Made by a program: the position numbers and the translations under genes. The notes beneath the pieces were generated by a model, which saw only the letters and a list, made by a program, of their open reading frames with translations, was not told the origin of the DNA and did no database searches. Positions 11,297 through 22,176 of a stretch of DNA of 64,000 nt are shown one piece after another (position 1 is the stretch's first letter; the number at the start of each line of letters is the position of its first letter). Source of the stretch: Litsea cubeba (Eukaryota; Streptophyta; Magnoliopsida; Laurales; Lauraceae); assembly GCA_012931725.1 (NCBI GenBank), contig CM022950.1, forward strand, positions 62,710,311 to 62,774,310. The letters are read 5' to 3'.

Positions 11297-11794
11297 TCAT
11301 TTATATTTAATTTAAATGAAATGAATACTGCTATCTAAAATTTTAATAACTCTTTAAACCCAACGCGGGCCCTGAAGCGCTAGTATATATTAAAGCAGCA
11401 ATCCTCTTCGTGAGGAAGTGACATGTGGCATTTTTTTTTTTTTTTTGATTTCACAATGACATGTGGGACACTCATCTCTTCCTTTTCATATTTCCTAGAA
11501 TTCCTCCTAAATAATCTCTTTCTATCCTTATCACACATGGTTTCTAATCATATGATTGATGGCCCACATAATTTTGGCATAAAATTAGATGGATGGTCAT
11601 TTGGCCCATTCGCCACCTCAACATCAGGTAGTCGTTCACTTCTCTAATCCAATAATGGGATACATGTGCCACGATGGAGGGTTCCTTAAGAATTATCTAG
11701 CTTGGTATGTATTTTCTGTACTTAAGCAAACTAGGCCCCCACCCATATGTGTATTAAGAATGAGCTTCGTCTTGTGGTGGTTTTTGGGCATGTG
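11297..11794. other. Transposon-derived spacer, possible further Helitron ends
   Basis: GCGGGCCCTGAAGCGCTAG ends at about 11382 and is followed at once by TATATATTAAAGCAGCAATC, which resembles a plant Helitron 5' end directly after a CTAG 3' end on the plus strand. Beyond this the segment is AT-rich with no credible gene; frames at 11423-11647 and 11589-11795 show no domain. Confidence 0.45.
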
Positions 11795-11799
11795 ATTTC
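11795..11799. repeat. Copia target-site duplication, left copy
   Basis: ATTTC directly before the left LTR, repeated at 19006-19010. Confidence 0.9.
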
Positions 11800-12251
11800 T
11801 ATTAATTAACAAGATATATATCTATGATTTAGAAAACCTTATACAACCAAGATCTTCCATGTCAAATCATCGAGAGATGTAAAGCGGAAACATACCTTGA
11901 TCAATTGAGAAAGTTGTTCACAGATTGTTGATCTTCTAATCCAATATGGCTACCCAGATAAACCTTATTGATTCTTTCCGATGATGGGATGTTAGAAAGA
12001 ATAGGAACTTGCCATATGAATTGGGGACCATAACCCTAATATATAATAATGAGATTATCATAGGTTTTACTATTTCTAATTTGGCCCCTCATCAAATTAG
12101 AAATAGCATTCTGGTTAATCCCATGACAATTATACCCTTATGCCTTAACTTTAAAGTCTTAATTAGATCACTTTAATTTAGGCTTAACCAAAGATAGCAT
12201 AACACATTTAATATTTACATGTGTGGCCCCACATGATGGAATTTCCCAACA
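11800..12251 (-). repeat. Copia 3' LTR
   Basis: 452 bp. In element orientation it begins TGTTGGGAAATTCC at 12251 and ends TTAATTAATA at 11800, where the expected terminal CA has mutated to TA (the other LTR ends CA). Confidence 0.95.
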
Positions 12252-12266
12252 GTCTCCCATTGGGCC
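12252..12266 (-). promoter_or_regulatory. Putative polypurine tract
   Basis: On the minus strand GGCCCAATGGGAGAC lies directly before the 3' LTR, the position where plus-strand DNA synthesis is primed. It is purine-rich but not pure. Confidence 0.6.
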
Positions 12267-12838
12267 ATATATGTAACTTAACAAATGTGTATGACTGTGT
12301 GAGCAACAAAAGTTTGCTATCATAATTTTAGGGTATATCCGAATAATCTCGTCCATTGATTATGCCGGTATAGGATCAAAGCGGTTTTCGTCACATTTAA
12401 CATGACTAAACCCATCAATGGTCACGTACACCAACATAACCAAATGACATAGATCAATCATGGATGCGTAGCATGAAAAGTACATGCAATGTGATCTATA
12501 CATGTCTATTTCCAATTTGTCATACTTTATTCCTTAGTGAGATCAATATTGAATATAATGTAACAGAGTGAAATGCACTGAAGACTTTATTTCTGATCAG
12601 AAAAATATCCAAATACATAAATGCATAAGTATTCAAAATCAAACATAAAGCAACAAAATATAAAATGATACAAACTCCCACTATAATGTGGTAACCTCAC
12701 ACAAAATAACACTCATATGAGCAGTGTGCTCATGAAAGACGTTGGGTGGTAATCCCTTTGTAAGCGGATCCGCTATCATGGAGTTTGTTCCAATGTGCTA
12801 TATGGATATAAGTCCATCTTGTATTCTCTCCTTCACAA

Positions 12839-15800
12839 CTAGGAATTTAATGACAATATGTTTTGACTTAAATGAGCTCCTGTTTTTTTTTTTTTGGAAT
12901 ATAGCATTGGTGCCTTATTGTCACAATATAGTTTGAGTGGTCTTTCAATACCCTCCAGAACTCGCAGCCCAGTGACAAAATTTCGTAGCCATATTCCATG
13001 GTTGGATGTCTCATAGCATGCTACAAACTCTGCTGCCACGGGGAAATCAGTTACGAGTGTCTGTTTGACACTCCTCCAAGAAATAGCTCCACCAGCTAAT
13101 AGGTATATGTAGCCTGATGTGGATTTCATACTGTCTTGGCATCCAGCATAATCGGAGTCGGAATACCCTATGATCTCCAACTGATCCGATCTCCTATATG
13201 TGAGCATGTGATCTTTTGTTCTCTATAAATACCTCATAACCCGCTTGGCTGCTTTCCAATGATCCATTCCAAGATTACTTAAATATCTGCTTAACATGCC
13301 AATAATGAACGCAATATCCGGACGCGTACACACCTGAGCATACATTAGACTCCCTATAGCTGATGCATAGGGAATCTTTTGCATTTCCTTAACTCCAAGG
13401 TTAGTTTTAGGGCACTGATTGAGACTGAACTTGTCTCCCTTAGAGACACGGGTGTCACCTAGTTTGCAGTCCTGCATGCCAAACCTTTTGAATACTGTAT
13501 CGATATAACTTCTTTGTGATAATCCAAGAATACCCCGAAAACAATCATGTTGTATCAGGATCCCTAATACAAAGGAGGCGTCACCAAGATCTTTCATCTC
13601 AAAATTCTTTGATAGAAATCTCTTGGTTTCATGCAGCATGCCTATATCATTTGTGGCAAGCAGTATGTCATCAACATACAAAACCAGAAATATTTGCTTA
13701 CTCCTACTGAATTTGTGATACACACAATTATCAACAGCGTTTGTCTCAAAACCAAACGGGATAATCACTTGATGAAACTTGTGATACCACTGACGAGAAG
13801 CTTGCTTGAGTCCATAGATGGACTTTGTCAATTTACAGACCATATTCTTTGGGTCTCCCAACTCAGAGTTTTCTGGCTGCACCATATAGATTGTTTCGTC
13901 AATGTCACCATTGAGAAAAGCTGTCTTGACATCTATTTTATGAAGCTCAAGATCAAAATGTGCAACAAGTGTCATGATTGTCCGAAAAGAGTTTTTCGAT
14001 GAAACCGGAGAGAAAGTCTCTTTAAAGTCAATCCCTTCCTTTTTGGTAAAGCCTTTAGCTACAAGGCGAGCCTTACACCTCTCCACATTATCATTCGAAT
14101 CTCATTTGGTTTTAAAAATCCATTTACAACCAATGGGCTTCGCACCTTCTGGTAATGGGACAAGTTCCCAAACCTTATTGTCTTGCATAGACTTATACTC
14201 CTCATTCATATCATCAATCTACTTTTGAGAGTTTGAACCTTGCATGACTTGATGGAAGTTGATTGGATCATTTTTCACCATTCAAAATTCTTCCTCATGT
14301 TCTTGGAGAAATACGAAAAAATCGTCCCGAATAACATTTCTCCTTTCTCTAGTGGATCGCCTTAATGGCACTGGTTCTTGAGGTTATTGAGTTTGTTCCT
14401 CAGGAACAATCACCTCATCTTGAATGGGGGTTGATCAACATTGTCTGGTTGAGGATCCGGATTCGCTTCTTGATCATTGACAGGTATAGAAACCTGCACA
14501 TTGTCAAAAGCAATAGTGGGAATCAAAATCGATTCTTCCTCAAAGACAATGTCTCTAACCTTATTTCTCCCCCCAAACTCAACATCCTCAAAAAATATTG
14601 CAGTTCCCATCTCAAAAATTGACTTAAGTGTGGGATCATAAAACTTATAGCCCCTAAATCGCTCAGAGTAGCCAATGAAGTAGCCGCTCACAGTTTTGGA
14701 GTCCAATCTCTTTTCATGTGGTCTGTAAGGCCGTGCTTCAGCTGGACATCCCCAAATGTGAAGATGTTTTAGACTAGGCTTTCTGCCTGTCCAAAGATCA
14801 TAAGGTGTTTTTACAGCTGCTTTAGTTGGCACTCTTTTCAGAATATAAGCTGTTGTTTTGAGTGCTTCTTCCCAGAGTGACTCTGGTAGGAAAAGAATGA
14901 CTAATCATACTCCTTACCATATCCTTAAGAGTCTAGTTTCGCCTTTCAGCTACACCATTCATGCTAGGTGACCCTGGCATGGTGTACTGTGAGACGATTC
15001 CACATTCCTCTAGGAATTTAGCAAACGGTCCTGGACGTTGTTCACCTGAACCGTCATATCTGCCGTAGTATTCACCACCACGGTCAGACCTGACACTCTT
15101 TATTTTTTTTTTGTTAAGTTGGTTATCAACTTCAGTTTTAAATATTTTAAACACGTCCAAAGACTGTGATTTCTCATGAATGAGAAATAGGTACCTATAG
15201 TGAGAGTAATCGTCTATGAATGATATGAAATACTGTTGGCCGTTCCAGGAAGCCGTAGGGAATGGTCCATAGATATCTGTGTGTATCAATTCTAAAACGT
15301 CTGTAGTTCTATTGGCACCTAGCTAATTTCTTTATTTTGGTCTGTTTCCCCTTGATGCAATCAATACAAATATCAAAGTTTGTAAAGTCAAGGGAATCTA
15401 AAATCCTATCAAACACAAGTCGCTCAACTCTAGTTTTAGAGATATGACCTAAGCGTTTGTGCCATAATGTGGTTGAATTTTCTTTACTTAATTTGCGTTT
15501 AGTACCTCGTGATTCCATATGCAAGGATTCATTATAAGAAACAATTGTATCAAGCAAATATAAGTTGTCATATACACATAGAGAACCAGTTCCAACAACA
15601 TTTGAATTTATAAATAAACTGAATTGATTGTTTCCAAATGAACAAAAATAACCAAACTTATCCAATAAAGAAACTGAAACCAAATTTTGTCTAAAAGAAG
15701 GTACAATAAAAGTATATAATAAATCCAAATAATAACCAGTTTTTAATTAAAAAACCTAAAATGCCCTATTGCCTCTATTTCTACCGAGTTGTCATCGCCC

Positions 15801-17376
15801 ACAAAGATGTGTCTTTCAGCATCACTTGGCTTTCAGCAGCTCAGGCAGCCTTACATAGAAACACTGATGTGAGTAGTAGCACCAGAATCTAACCACCACG
15901 TGTTTCTAGGTACTGAAGCTAAATTTACATCGGAACAGACCAAAGCAAGAAATGTACATTTCTTTGCACGCCAAGCGTGATACTTGGTACAGTCATTCTT
16001 CACATGTCCAGACTTGTTGCAAAAGAAACAACCCCTATTTTCTTGCTATTGTTTCTTTTGGGCTGGACCCTTAGCAGCTCCATTATTCTTTCTCTTTTTG
16101 CCTTTATCCTTAGAGGTGCTACCCAAATGAGCACTTTCTGTCCTGTCTTGCTTCAATCTCTCTTCTGCTTGCACATAGTAAGAAATGAGCTCATTAAGAG
16201 TCCATTTCTCCTTTTGACAGTGGTAACTGACCATAAATTGACTGTATTGTGCAGGAAGTGATATCAATACCAAATGCACGAGCAAGTCGTCAGACAACTC
16301 GAGCTTCAATGCCTTAAGCTTAGAAGCAATGTGAGACATTCCCATAATGTACTGCCGTATGTTCCCCTTGCCATTGTACTTCATAGAATTCAAGCTTTGC
16401 AAAAGCGTGCTTGTTTCTGCCTTATCGTTTTTCACAAAATGCTTTTCAATTTCGGCTATGAATTCTTTGGCTTTGGTTAGCTTTAGGGCTGTGAAAATTG
16501 ACCGAAATAACCGAACCGCCCGGCCGAACCGACCATTTGGGCAGTTCTATATTTTTTTTAAAGAAAATCGACCAATTGGTTATTTGTTTCAACTAAAAAT
16601 TAAACTACGGTCGGTTTTTTTATAAACTAAAAAATCATTCGGTTAAAACCGAACCGACCGAATTGTTAAGCAGTTGGAGACTGCACTAACTTAGTGACTT
16701 GAACTATTGAACATCTGCATTTTTTAAGTACTAATAGCTAGCTGCTAGGCTTGTACTTATTGTTAATTGCTACTTGAGCCTTTTTTATTTATGTGTAAGA
16801 ACTAAATTAGATTGGACACTTAACTTATTTAATGAAATTAAAGGCCCATAGGCCAATTAGACCAATACAAAATGAGGCTTGACCCATTCAAATTAGGGCC
16901 CAGCCAAAACCGAAAACCGACCGGAAACCGACCAAACCGAATGTTCGGTTTTCCCACTTGCACTAAATACAGTGGTCAGTTTTTTAGTTATCTATATAAA
17001 AAAAAACTGAACATTTGGCCCGGGTGCAGAGGTGACTGAAAACCGACCAAGACCGACCACCGACAGCCCTAGTTGGCTTGTCAAATACCGCACCCCTAAA
17101 TACCTCCGGAATGCCGCGCTTGATGATCATAAGACTCATGCGATTTGAGCGATCCCACTTCTCAAAGTTCTTCTTTTCATCAGGAGCACTTGCATCCGTA
17201 AGAGAAGCGGGCTGCTCAATCCGTAGTGCAAGGTCTAGATCCATGCAGCCGAGAATAATTTCTATGTTCTCTTTCCAATCCTTAAAGTTAGTCCCATTAA
17301 ACACATGTATATTGTTGATATTAGCAAATATAGTAGAAACACTAGCTGTAAAGAGAACAAAACAACAAATAGACAA
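12839..17376 (-). pseudogene. Decayed Copia gag-pol polyprotein
   Basis: Minus-strand order: gag N-terminal part (17376-17079, with FNGTNFKDWKENIEI), interrupted by a MITE; gag continues 16483-16046; CCHC zinc knuckle C-x2-C-x4-H-x4-C at 16030-15989; protease DSGA at 15890-15879; GAG-pre-integrase at 15728-15309 (LWHKRLGH, then C-x2-C); integrase core at 15289-14933 (HTD, FIDDYS, NGVAERRN) running on to 14410; reverse transcriptase at 14086-13223 with YVDD at 13678-13667; RNase H at 13207-12839. Stops or frame changes separate most of these blocks (for example near 15865, 15300, 14880, 14225, 14103 and 13215). No intact polyprotein can be made. Confidence 0.93.
16476..17079. mobile_element. 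hAT-type MITE nested in Copia gag (element 16484-17071)
   Basis: 588 bp element with perfect 9 bp ends TAGGGCTGT / ACAGCCCTA. Flanking 8-mers GTTAGCTT (16476-16483) and GTTGGCTT (17072-17079) match at 7 of 8, the hAT-size target duplication. Near both ends it carries many AACCGACCG / CCGAACCG motifs. No coding capacity. Confidence 0.85.
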
Positions 17377-18537
17377 ACATGCTCATATTAATAACCAAAT
17401 ACAATAATCAACAAATTCAAACAATGGTAAGTCTCATCTCAAGGTACCTAGCACAACATTAATATCAAGTCTTTGGAGAGTAATATTAATTGTAAATGGT
17501 ACTCTTGCTGTAGTGATCAAACATTGACAATAACTCATGTCAAATAATAAATCTATCTTTGGATCGACTTATTATTCACATGTAAAACCTTATAATCGTC
17601 ACATGTTTACCACCACAGGTGTGTATGCAATTCGGCCAAGTATTAACCTTCCTTTGGGCCGACTAAGACCCACATAAATTTACACACACACAAACATCGA
17701 ATATTCCTCATGAACAATCTACATAAGAGATGTCACTTTGGTGACATCTTGTTTCAATTAGCCCATTTAGAATGATGGACTATTTTATTTAACCATAAAA
17801 GATATACCATAAAATATTTGAATTTGAGTTGAAGAAAACCCTAGGTTTTGTTGCGCCGCCGCCCAAACCTTACGCCGCTTACAAAAATCAAACATAAAAC
17901 TAATAAAATAAAAATAAATAAAACGACGAATGGCGGCGCAAAACCCATCGACCCAAAAACTTAGATCTTATACATATGTCAAAAACCCATATATCACATA
18001 ACAGTGTATGAATAACACATCAAATATCATCAAGTATATATGGCGTCAGCAATTCTATGCAACGACGAGGGCCGGGCCGGAAAAACAGAACTGGTTGGAT
18101 CCCACCGTGTTCTGTATGTCAACCCATTTCGAATCAAGAGTGCCATGGATCAAGAGCATGACAAGACAGTGCATGGATCAAGCGCACATCCCAAGGCGAA
18201 TGAAACAAAACGTTTCTCTCTGGCGCTTGATCCAGGATTGGAATAAGAAAAAGAAAACAAAGTGCGCATGTCACGAGGCGATGGCAAGTCAACAACAGTA
18301 TTGATCCATATAAAAGAAGATCAACAGAAACAACTAGCGCACGTTCCGAGGCAACTTGATCAAATAAAAAAAATATGCTCATGGCGTGCAGATGGCTCGA
18401 TCACCAACAGGAATATATGACGCACACAAAATAAAAATTTTCTCATGACATATTGCTTCATCGTGATCCATTGAACAGAAGATCACCAACAGGAATTAAA
18501 AAATAATACTTGATTCTCAATGGCTTAACATGGAGAT

Positions 18538-18549
18538 GCTTTGATACCA
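18538..18549 (-). promoter_or_regulatory. Copia primer-binding site
   Basis: Minus strand TGGTATCAAAGC, two bases downstream of the 5' LTR; complementary to the 3' end of initiator tRNA-Met with one mismatch, as in most plant Copia elements. Confidence 0.9.
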
Positions 18550-18551
18550 CT

Positions 18552-19005
18552 TGTTAATTAACAAGATCTAGATCTATGATCCAGAATACCTTATACAATC
18601 AAGATCCTTCATGTCAAATCATTGAGAGATGTAAAGTGGAAACATACCTTGATCCATTGAGGAAGTTGTTCACAGGTTGTTGATCTTCCAATCCAATATA
18701 GCCACCCAGAGAAACCCTCTTGATTCTTTCTGATGATGTGATGTCAGAGAGAATAGTAACTTACCATATGAATTGGGGACCATAACCCTAATATATAATA
18801 ATGAAATTATCATAGGTTTTACTATTTCTAATTTGGCCCCTCATCAAATTAGAAATAGCATTCTGGTTAATCCCATGACAATTATACCCTTAAGCCTTAA
18901 AACTTTAAAGTCTTAATTAGATCACTTTAATTTAGGCTTAACCAAAGATAGCATAACACATTTAATATTTACATGTGTGGCCCCACATGATGGAGTTTTC
19001 CAACA
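18552..19005 (-). repeat. Copia 5' LTR
   Basis: 454 bp, TG...CA ends in element orientation, paired with 11800-12251. Between the LTR and gag lies a ~1.1 kb leader (17377-18537) holding only short chance frames. Confidence 0.95.
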
Positions 19006-19010
19006 ATTTC
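19006..19010. repeat. Copia target-site duplication, right copy
   Basis: ATTTC directly after the right LTR, identical to 11795-11799. Confidence 0.9.
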
Positions 19011-19429
19011 AAGCTTTACTTGCATAGTTTAATTATGTTATTTTTTAATACTTTAATAAATAGTTGTTTAATTTAGAATAAATCCTAAGTATAATCTTTT
19101 ATATTTATTTATTCAAGAAAAAAAATTATAGTGGGCAAGCCCATGTTTTTCTGATTCTATTTGTGATTTCATTTATACACGATCCTCCAATAGATCTCAC
19201 AAATCTTACAGAGATATACATCTCTGTTTTCGTTGAATTTATTTGATTTACACAAATATTACTTTTATATTAAAATAGATGTTTTTGTCTTTTCTTCCAG
19301 CATTGCCTCTCACGCTAGTCCCTCCCACGCTTGTCATAATAGTATGACACGCCCCCAAATCTTATTTTGATGAGAGTTGGTTCCACCATTGTGCATGTAG
19401 GTTCCACCCTATGCACCTCTGTGTTGTGC
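19011..19429. other. Intergenic, nothing recognised
   Basis: AT-rich sequence between the Copia element and the next hAT-type element. No domain-bearing frame or structured repeat seen. Confidence 0.6.
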
Positions 19430-20897
19430 TTGGGGGGTAGGGCTGTCAAAGGGCCGAGCCGGGGTAAGCCCTTACCCTACCCTCATATATGCGGGCCTGG
19501 CTTAGGTCAAGTCAAAGCCCTCGGAGTCTACGGCCGGCCTACAATATCAGAGCCCTTATCCTACCCTCAAGGGTTAGGGTCGGGCCAGGGCTGAAAGAAA
19601 TGGTTATTTTTTTTAATATTATCATATATAATAATTCTTCTATACCATAATGCTAACCCACCTTTATTCGATAGGCAATGTAAAAGTCAATCTTTTTGTA
19701 ACACTTCTAAAAGAATGCACAAAACAAGTTACTTCATCATTTTATAAAGGTATTAGTTATGATTAAATGAAATAAGGTAATGTGATAGTATTGTGACATG
19801 AAACTGGAAAACACTCTTTGAAATACCTTAACACACTAGCAGTAGTTACATAGTTTAAATAATATGCTCGGTTTTGTTTGTTTTTAGGCTATTATTAAGA
19901 TTGTCGCAACTGAAGTTATGCTAGTTGTTGCATTTTTTACTAGCTCATGTTCTATATATTTTTATAAAGCAATAACGTGAACCATGAAAACATGTTTGGC
20001 AAGTCGTGTCTGATTCAATTAGATTTATTTCAAATAGGCATTAGACTTATTCCAAATAAATTATTTGTATATGTGGTTTAAATAAATAGTAGACCACTCT
20101 TGAGTTAGCATTAACCCTAACTTGTAATTCTTTGAAAAATCACCATTGAATTTTATAACAAAACAATTAAACTTTGAATGCCGAAGATGAATGACAAAGA
20201 TGATTTGATTCATGACTTATAAACTTTTAACTCCAGATATGGGGTCCACATGAATGAAACAACAACAATCATAAAAGTAAGGGTATAGAAAGAAATTGGC
20301 ATCGATCAATAGCTAGTGGTTGAAACTCAACCCCACTTAATGATAATGTTAATGATCATCTATCTAAACTCTCAACCGTCAATAGTTTACATTGGTGAAA
20401 ATCAATATGATGAATGACAACTTGAATTTCCTTTTTATTAAAGAATATGTCCGTGTTGGATAAACATAGAATCAATATATCATTCAAATGATAACATAGA
20501 ATTAAATATAGGTGGCAATATTGGGATCTATGGGGATATCCATTAAAATTCTTTCTAAGCCTTGGTTATTATTGTTTGATGAAATATTAAGTCTCTATTA
20601 TAAATTGTTAATTAGAGGAGTTCTTTATATTCTTTTGTAAAAATCTCTCTCTCTCTCTCTATATTATACATATTATTTATTTTATATATTAATAGACAAA
20701 GGGCCGGGCCTGGCCCCCTCGGGCTGGCTAAGTCAAGCCCTAGCTCGGCCCTCAAGGTTGTGGGCTTTTTAAAATTGGGCCCTACCCTACCCTCAGGCTT
20801 TAGGACAAAAAAAAAGCCCTCATTTTGAGGGCATTTGCTGGCCAAGCCGGACTGGGCTCACTCGTCAAAGGGCCAAATTGACAGCCCTATTGGGGGG
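19430..20897. mobile_element. Non-autonomous hAT-type element (19438-20889)
   Basis: 1,452 bp element with perfect 12 bp ends TAGGGCTGTCAA / TTGACAGCCCTA, flanked by a perfect 8 bp duplication TTGGGGGG (19430-19437 and 20890-20897). About 150-200 bp at each end is dense in GGGCCGGGCC / CTACCCTC motifs; the centre is AT-rich and non-coding. A (CT)n run lies at 20641-20661. Confidence 0.88.
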
Positions 20898-20952
20898 GGG
20901 GGGGGGGGGGGGGCGGGATTGCATTTATCAAATTTTTTGGGATTGCATTTAT

Positions 20953-20995
<43 letters not shown>

Positions 20996-21050
20996 TTGGC
21001 CTGCTAGGGATTGCATTTATCAAATTTTTTTTTTTTAAGTTGGCCTGCTA
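20892..21050. repeat. Poly(G), poly(T) and reiterated short units
   Basis: A G run (about 22, from 20892) and a T run of about 38 (about 20955-20992) are interleaved with three copies of GGGATTGCATTTATCA (about 20915, 20939, 21007) and two of AAGTTGGCCTGCTA (about 20993, 21037). Replication slippage or assembly error are both possible. Confidence 0.8.
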
Positions 21051-22099
21051 CTATAGCTGAGTGAGGGGCTCAGAGGTTCTGGGCTATTTTCCACACTTTT
21101 GGGATAAAGATGCAGGCACGTGATTCAAGAAAGACAGGTCGGAAATAGATGAGAATGCAAGACCCCTTCGCAACTTCGGAGACGACCCCAAATGTTGGAC
21201 TTTGACTTAACCAGATTGGGTCCAAACTCGGAATCCCCTCTGTAGACGTTACACACCCAAACCTTGTAACACATGCCGTGATTTTCATCATAGGGTCCAA
21301 ATATGGATAATCCGAACCGTTCAAGATGCATTACATATTCTCTATTAAAGCATCATCCAAACTAGATTTGACTATTAAAATGAGTACATGTCTAAAAATA
21401 TGATTGGACATTGACATGACATCCTAGTTGTGGGGTTAATCACATTTCCATTGGAGACCACCGATTAAGAATTAATTTGTATATTTGATATCCATAGATC
21501 TTACTCCAATAAAATTTGGTCTCATCCTAAAATCAATTGTTTGATAAAGATAAATAATGATTTTTTTTATAAGCACGCCAGGGAATTACTTGATTATGAT
21601 GAGTAAAGACTATTTCGTGGGTACCCGATAACGAATGGGTGGGAGAAGAATAATAATATTTAATAAAATATGGTTAATCATATTTTTATCAAATGCTCAA
21701 TCTTATATAGAAATCAACTCTAATTGGAATAAAAATAAAAAGGGCATTTCATAAATTGATGGAGATTTTAGTGTGGAGGGTTTGGATTTTCATTTGACCA
21801 ACTCCACCTTCCATTTCCACTCCTCCCACTCAAGATTTCTCCGAGTGAAAGACTCAGAGGTTCCGGACCGGACTCAGTGGCCATCTCATCACGTGGATGC
21901 GCATGGATCGCCATCCAACTCTGACACAAGATCTTATCCATCTATGTCTATCTACCTATCCATCTAAGCGTGCGCATTTACGCCCATAGCGCACGTTAGA
22001 CCTCTCCCAACCGTTCCCTCTACCGCGAAAACAAGTAAACGACCCCGATATATATCTCTCTCTGTAACTGTTACGACCTTCGAAAACCCATCTTCCTCC

Positions 22100-22100
<1 letters not shown>
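21051..22100. other. Upstream region of the acyl-CoA oxidase gene
   Basis: No gene recognised. A TATA-like GATATATATCTC lies near 22047-22058, about 120 bp before the start codon. Short frames at 21070-21331 and 21773-21967 show no domain. Confidence 0.5.
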
Positions 22101-22102
<2 letters not shown>

Positions 22103-22138
<36 letters not shown>

Positions 22139-22150
22139 CCCTAACCCTAA
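22103..22150. promoter_or_regulatory. (CT)n tract and telo-box-like motif in the ACX3 5' leader
   Basis: (CT) repeats at 22103-22135 are followed by AAACCCTAACCCTAA (22136-22150), the plant telo-box type sequence common just upstream of start codons of housekeeping genes. The ATG is 26 bp downstream. A role in expression is inference. Confidence 0.6.
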
Positions 22151-22176
22151 TTCAAGTTCCTCACTTTCCGCCATTA

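Larger units (their letters stand above)
11800..19005 (-). mobile_element. Complete Ty1/Copia LTR retrotransposon (7.2 kb), decayed
   Basis: Two direct LTRs (11800-12251 and 18552-19005), a perfect 5 bp duplication ATTTC, a primer-binding site matching initiator tRNA-Met, a purine-rich tract, and coding order gag, protease, integrase, reverse transcriptase, RNase H, all on the minus strand. That order defines Copia. By hand the LTRs differ at about 30 substitutions plus one 2 bp indel in ~452 bp (about 6-7%), so the insertion is old enough for coding to have decayed. An hAT-type MITE has since inserted in gag. Confidence 0.95.

Noticed and set aside
18008..18304. Frames in the Copia leader
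   Set aside because: Lie between the primer-binding site and gag, with no recognisable domain.
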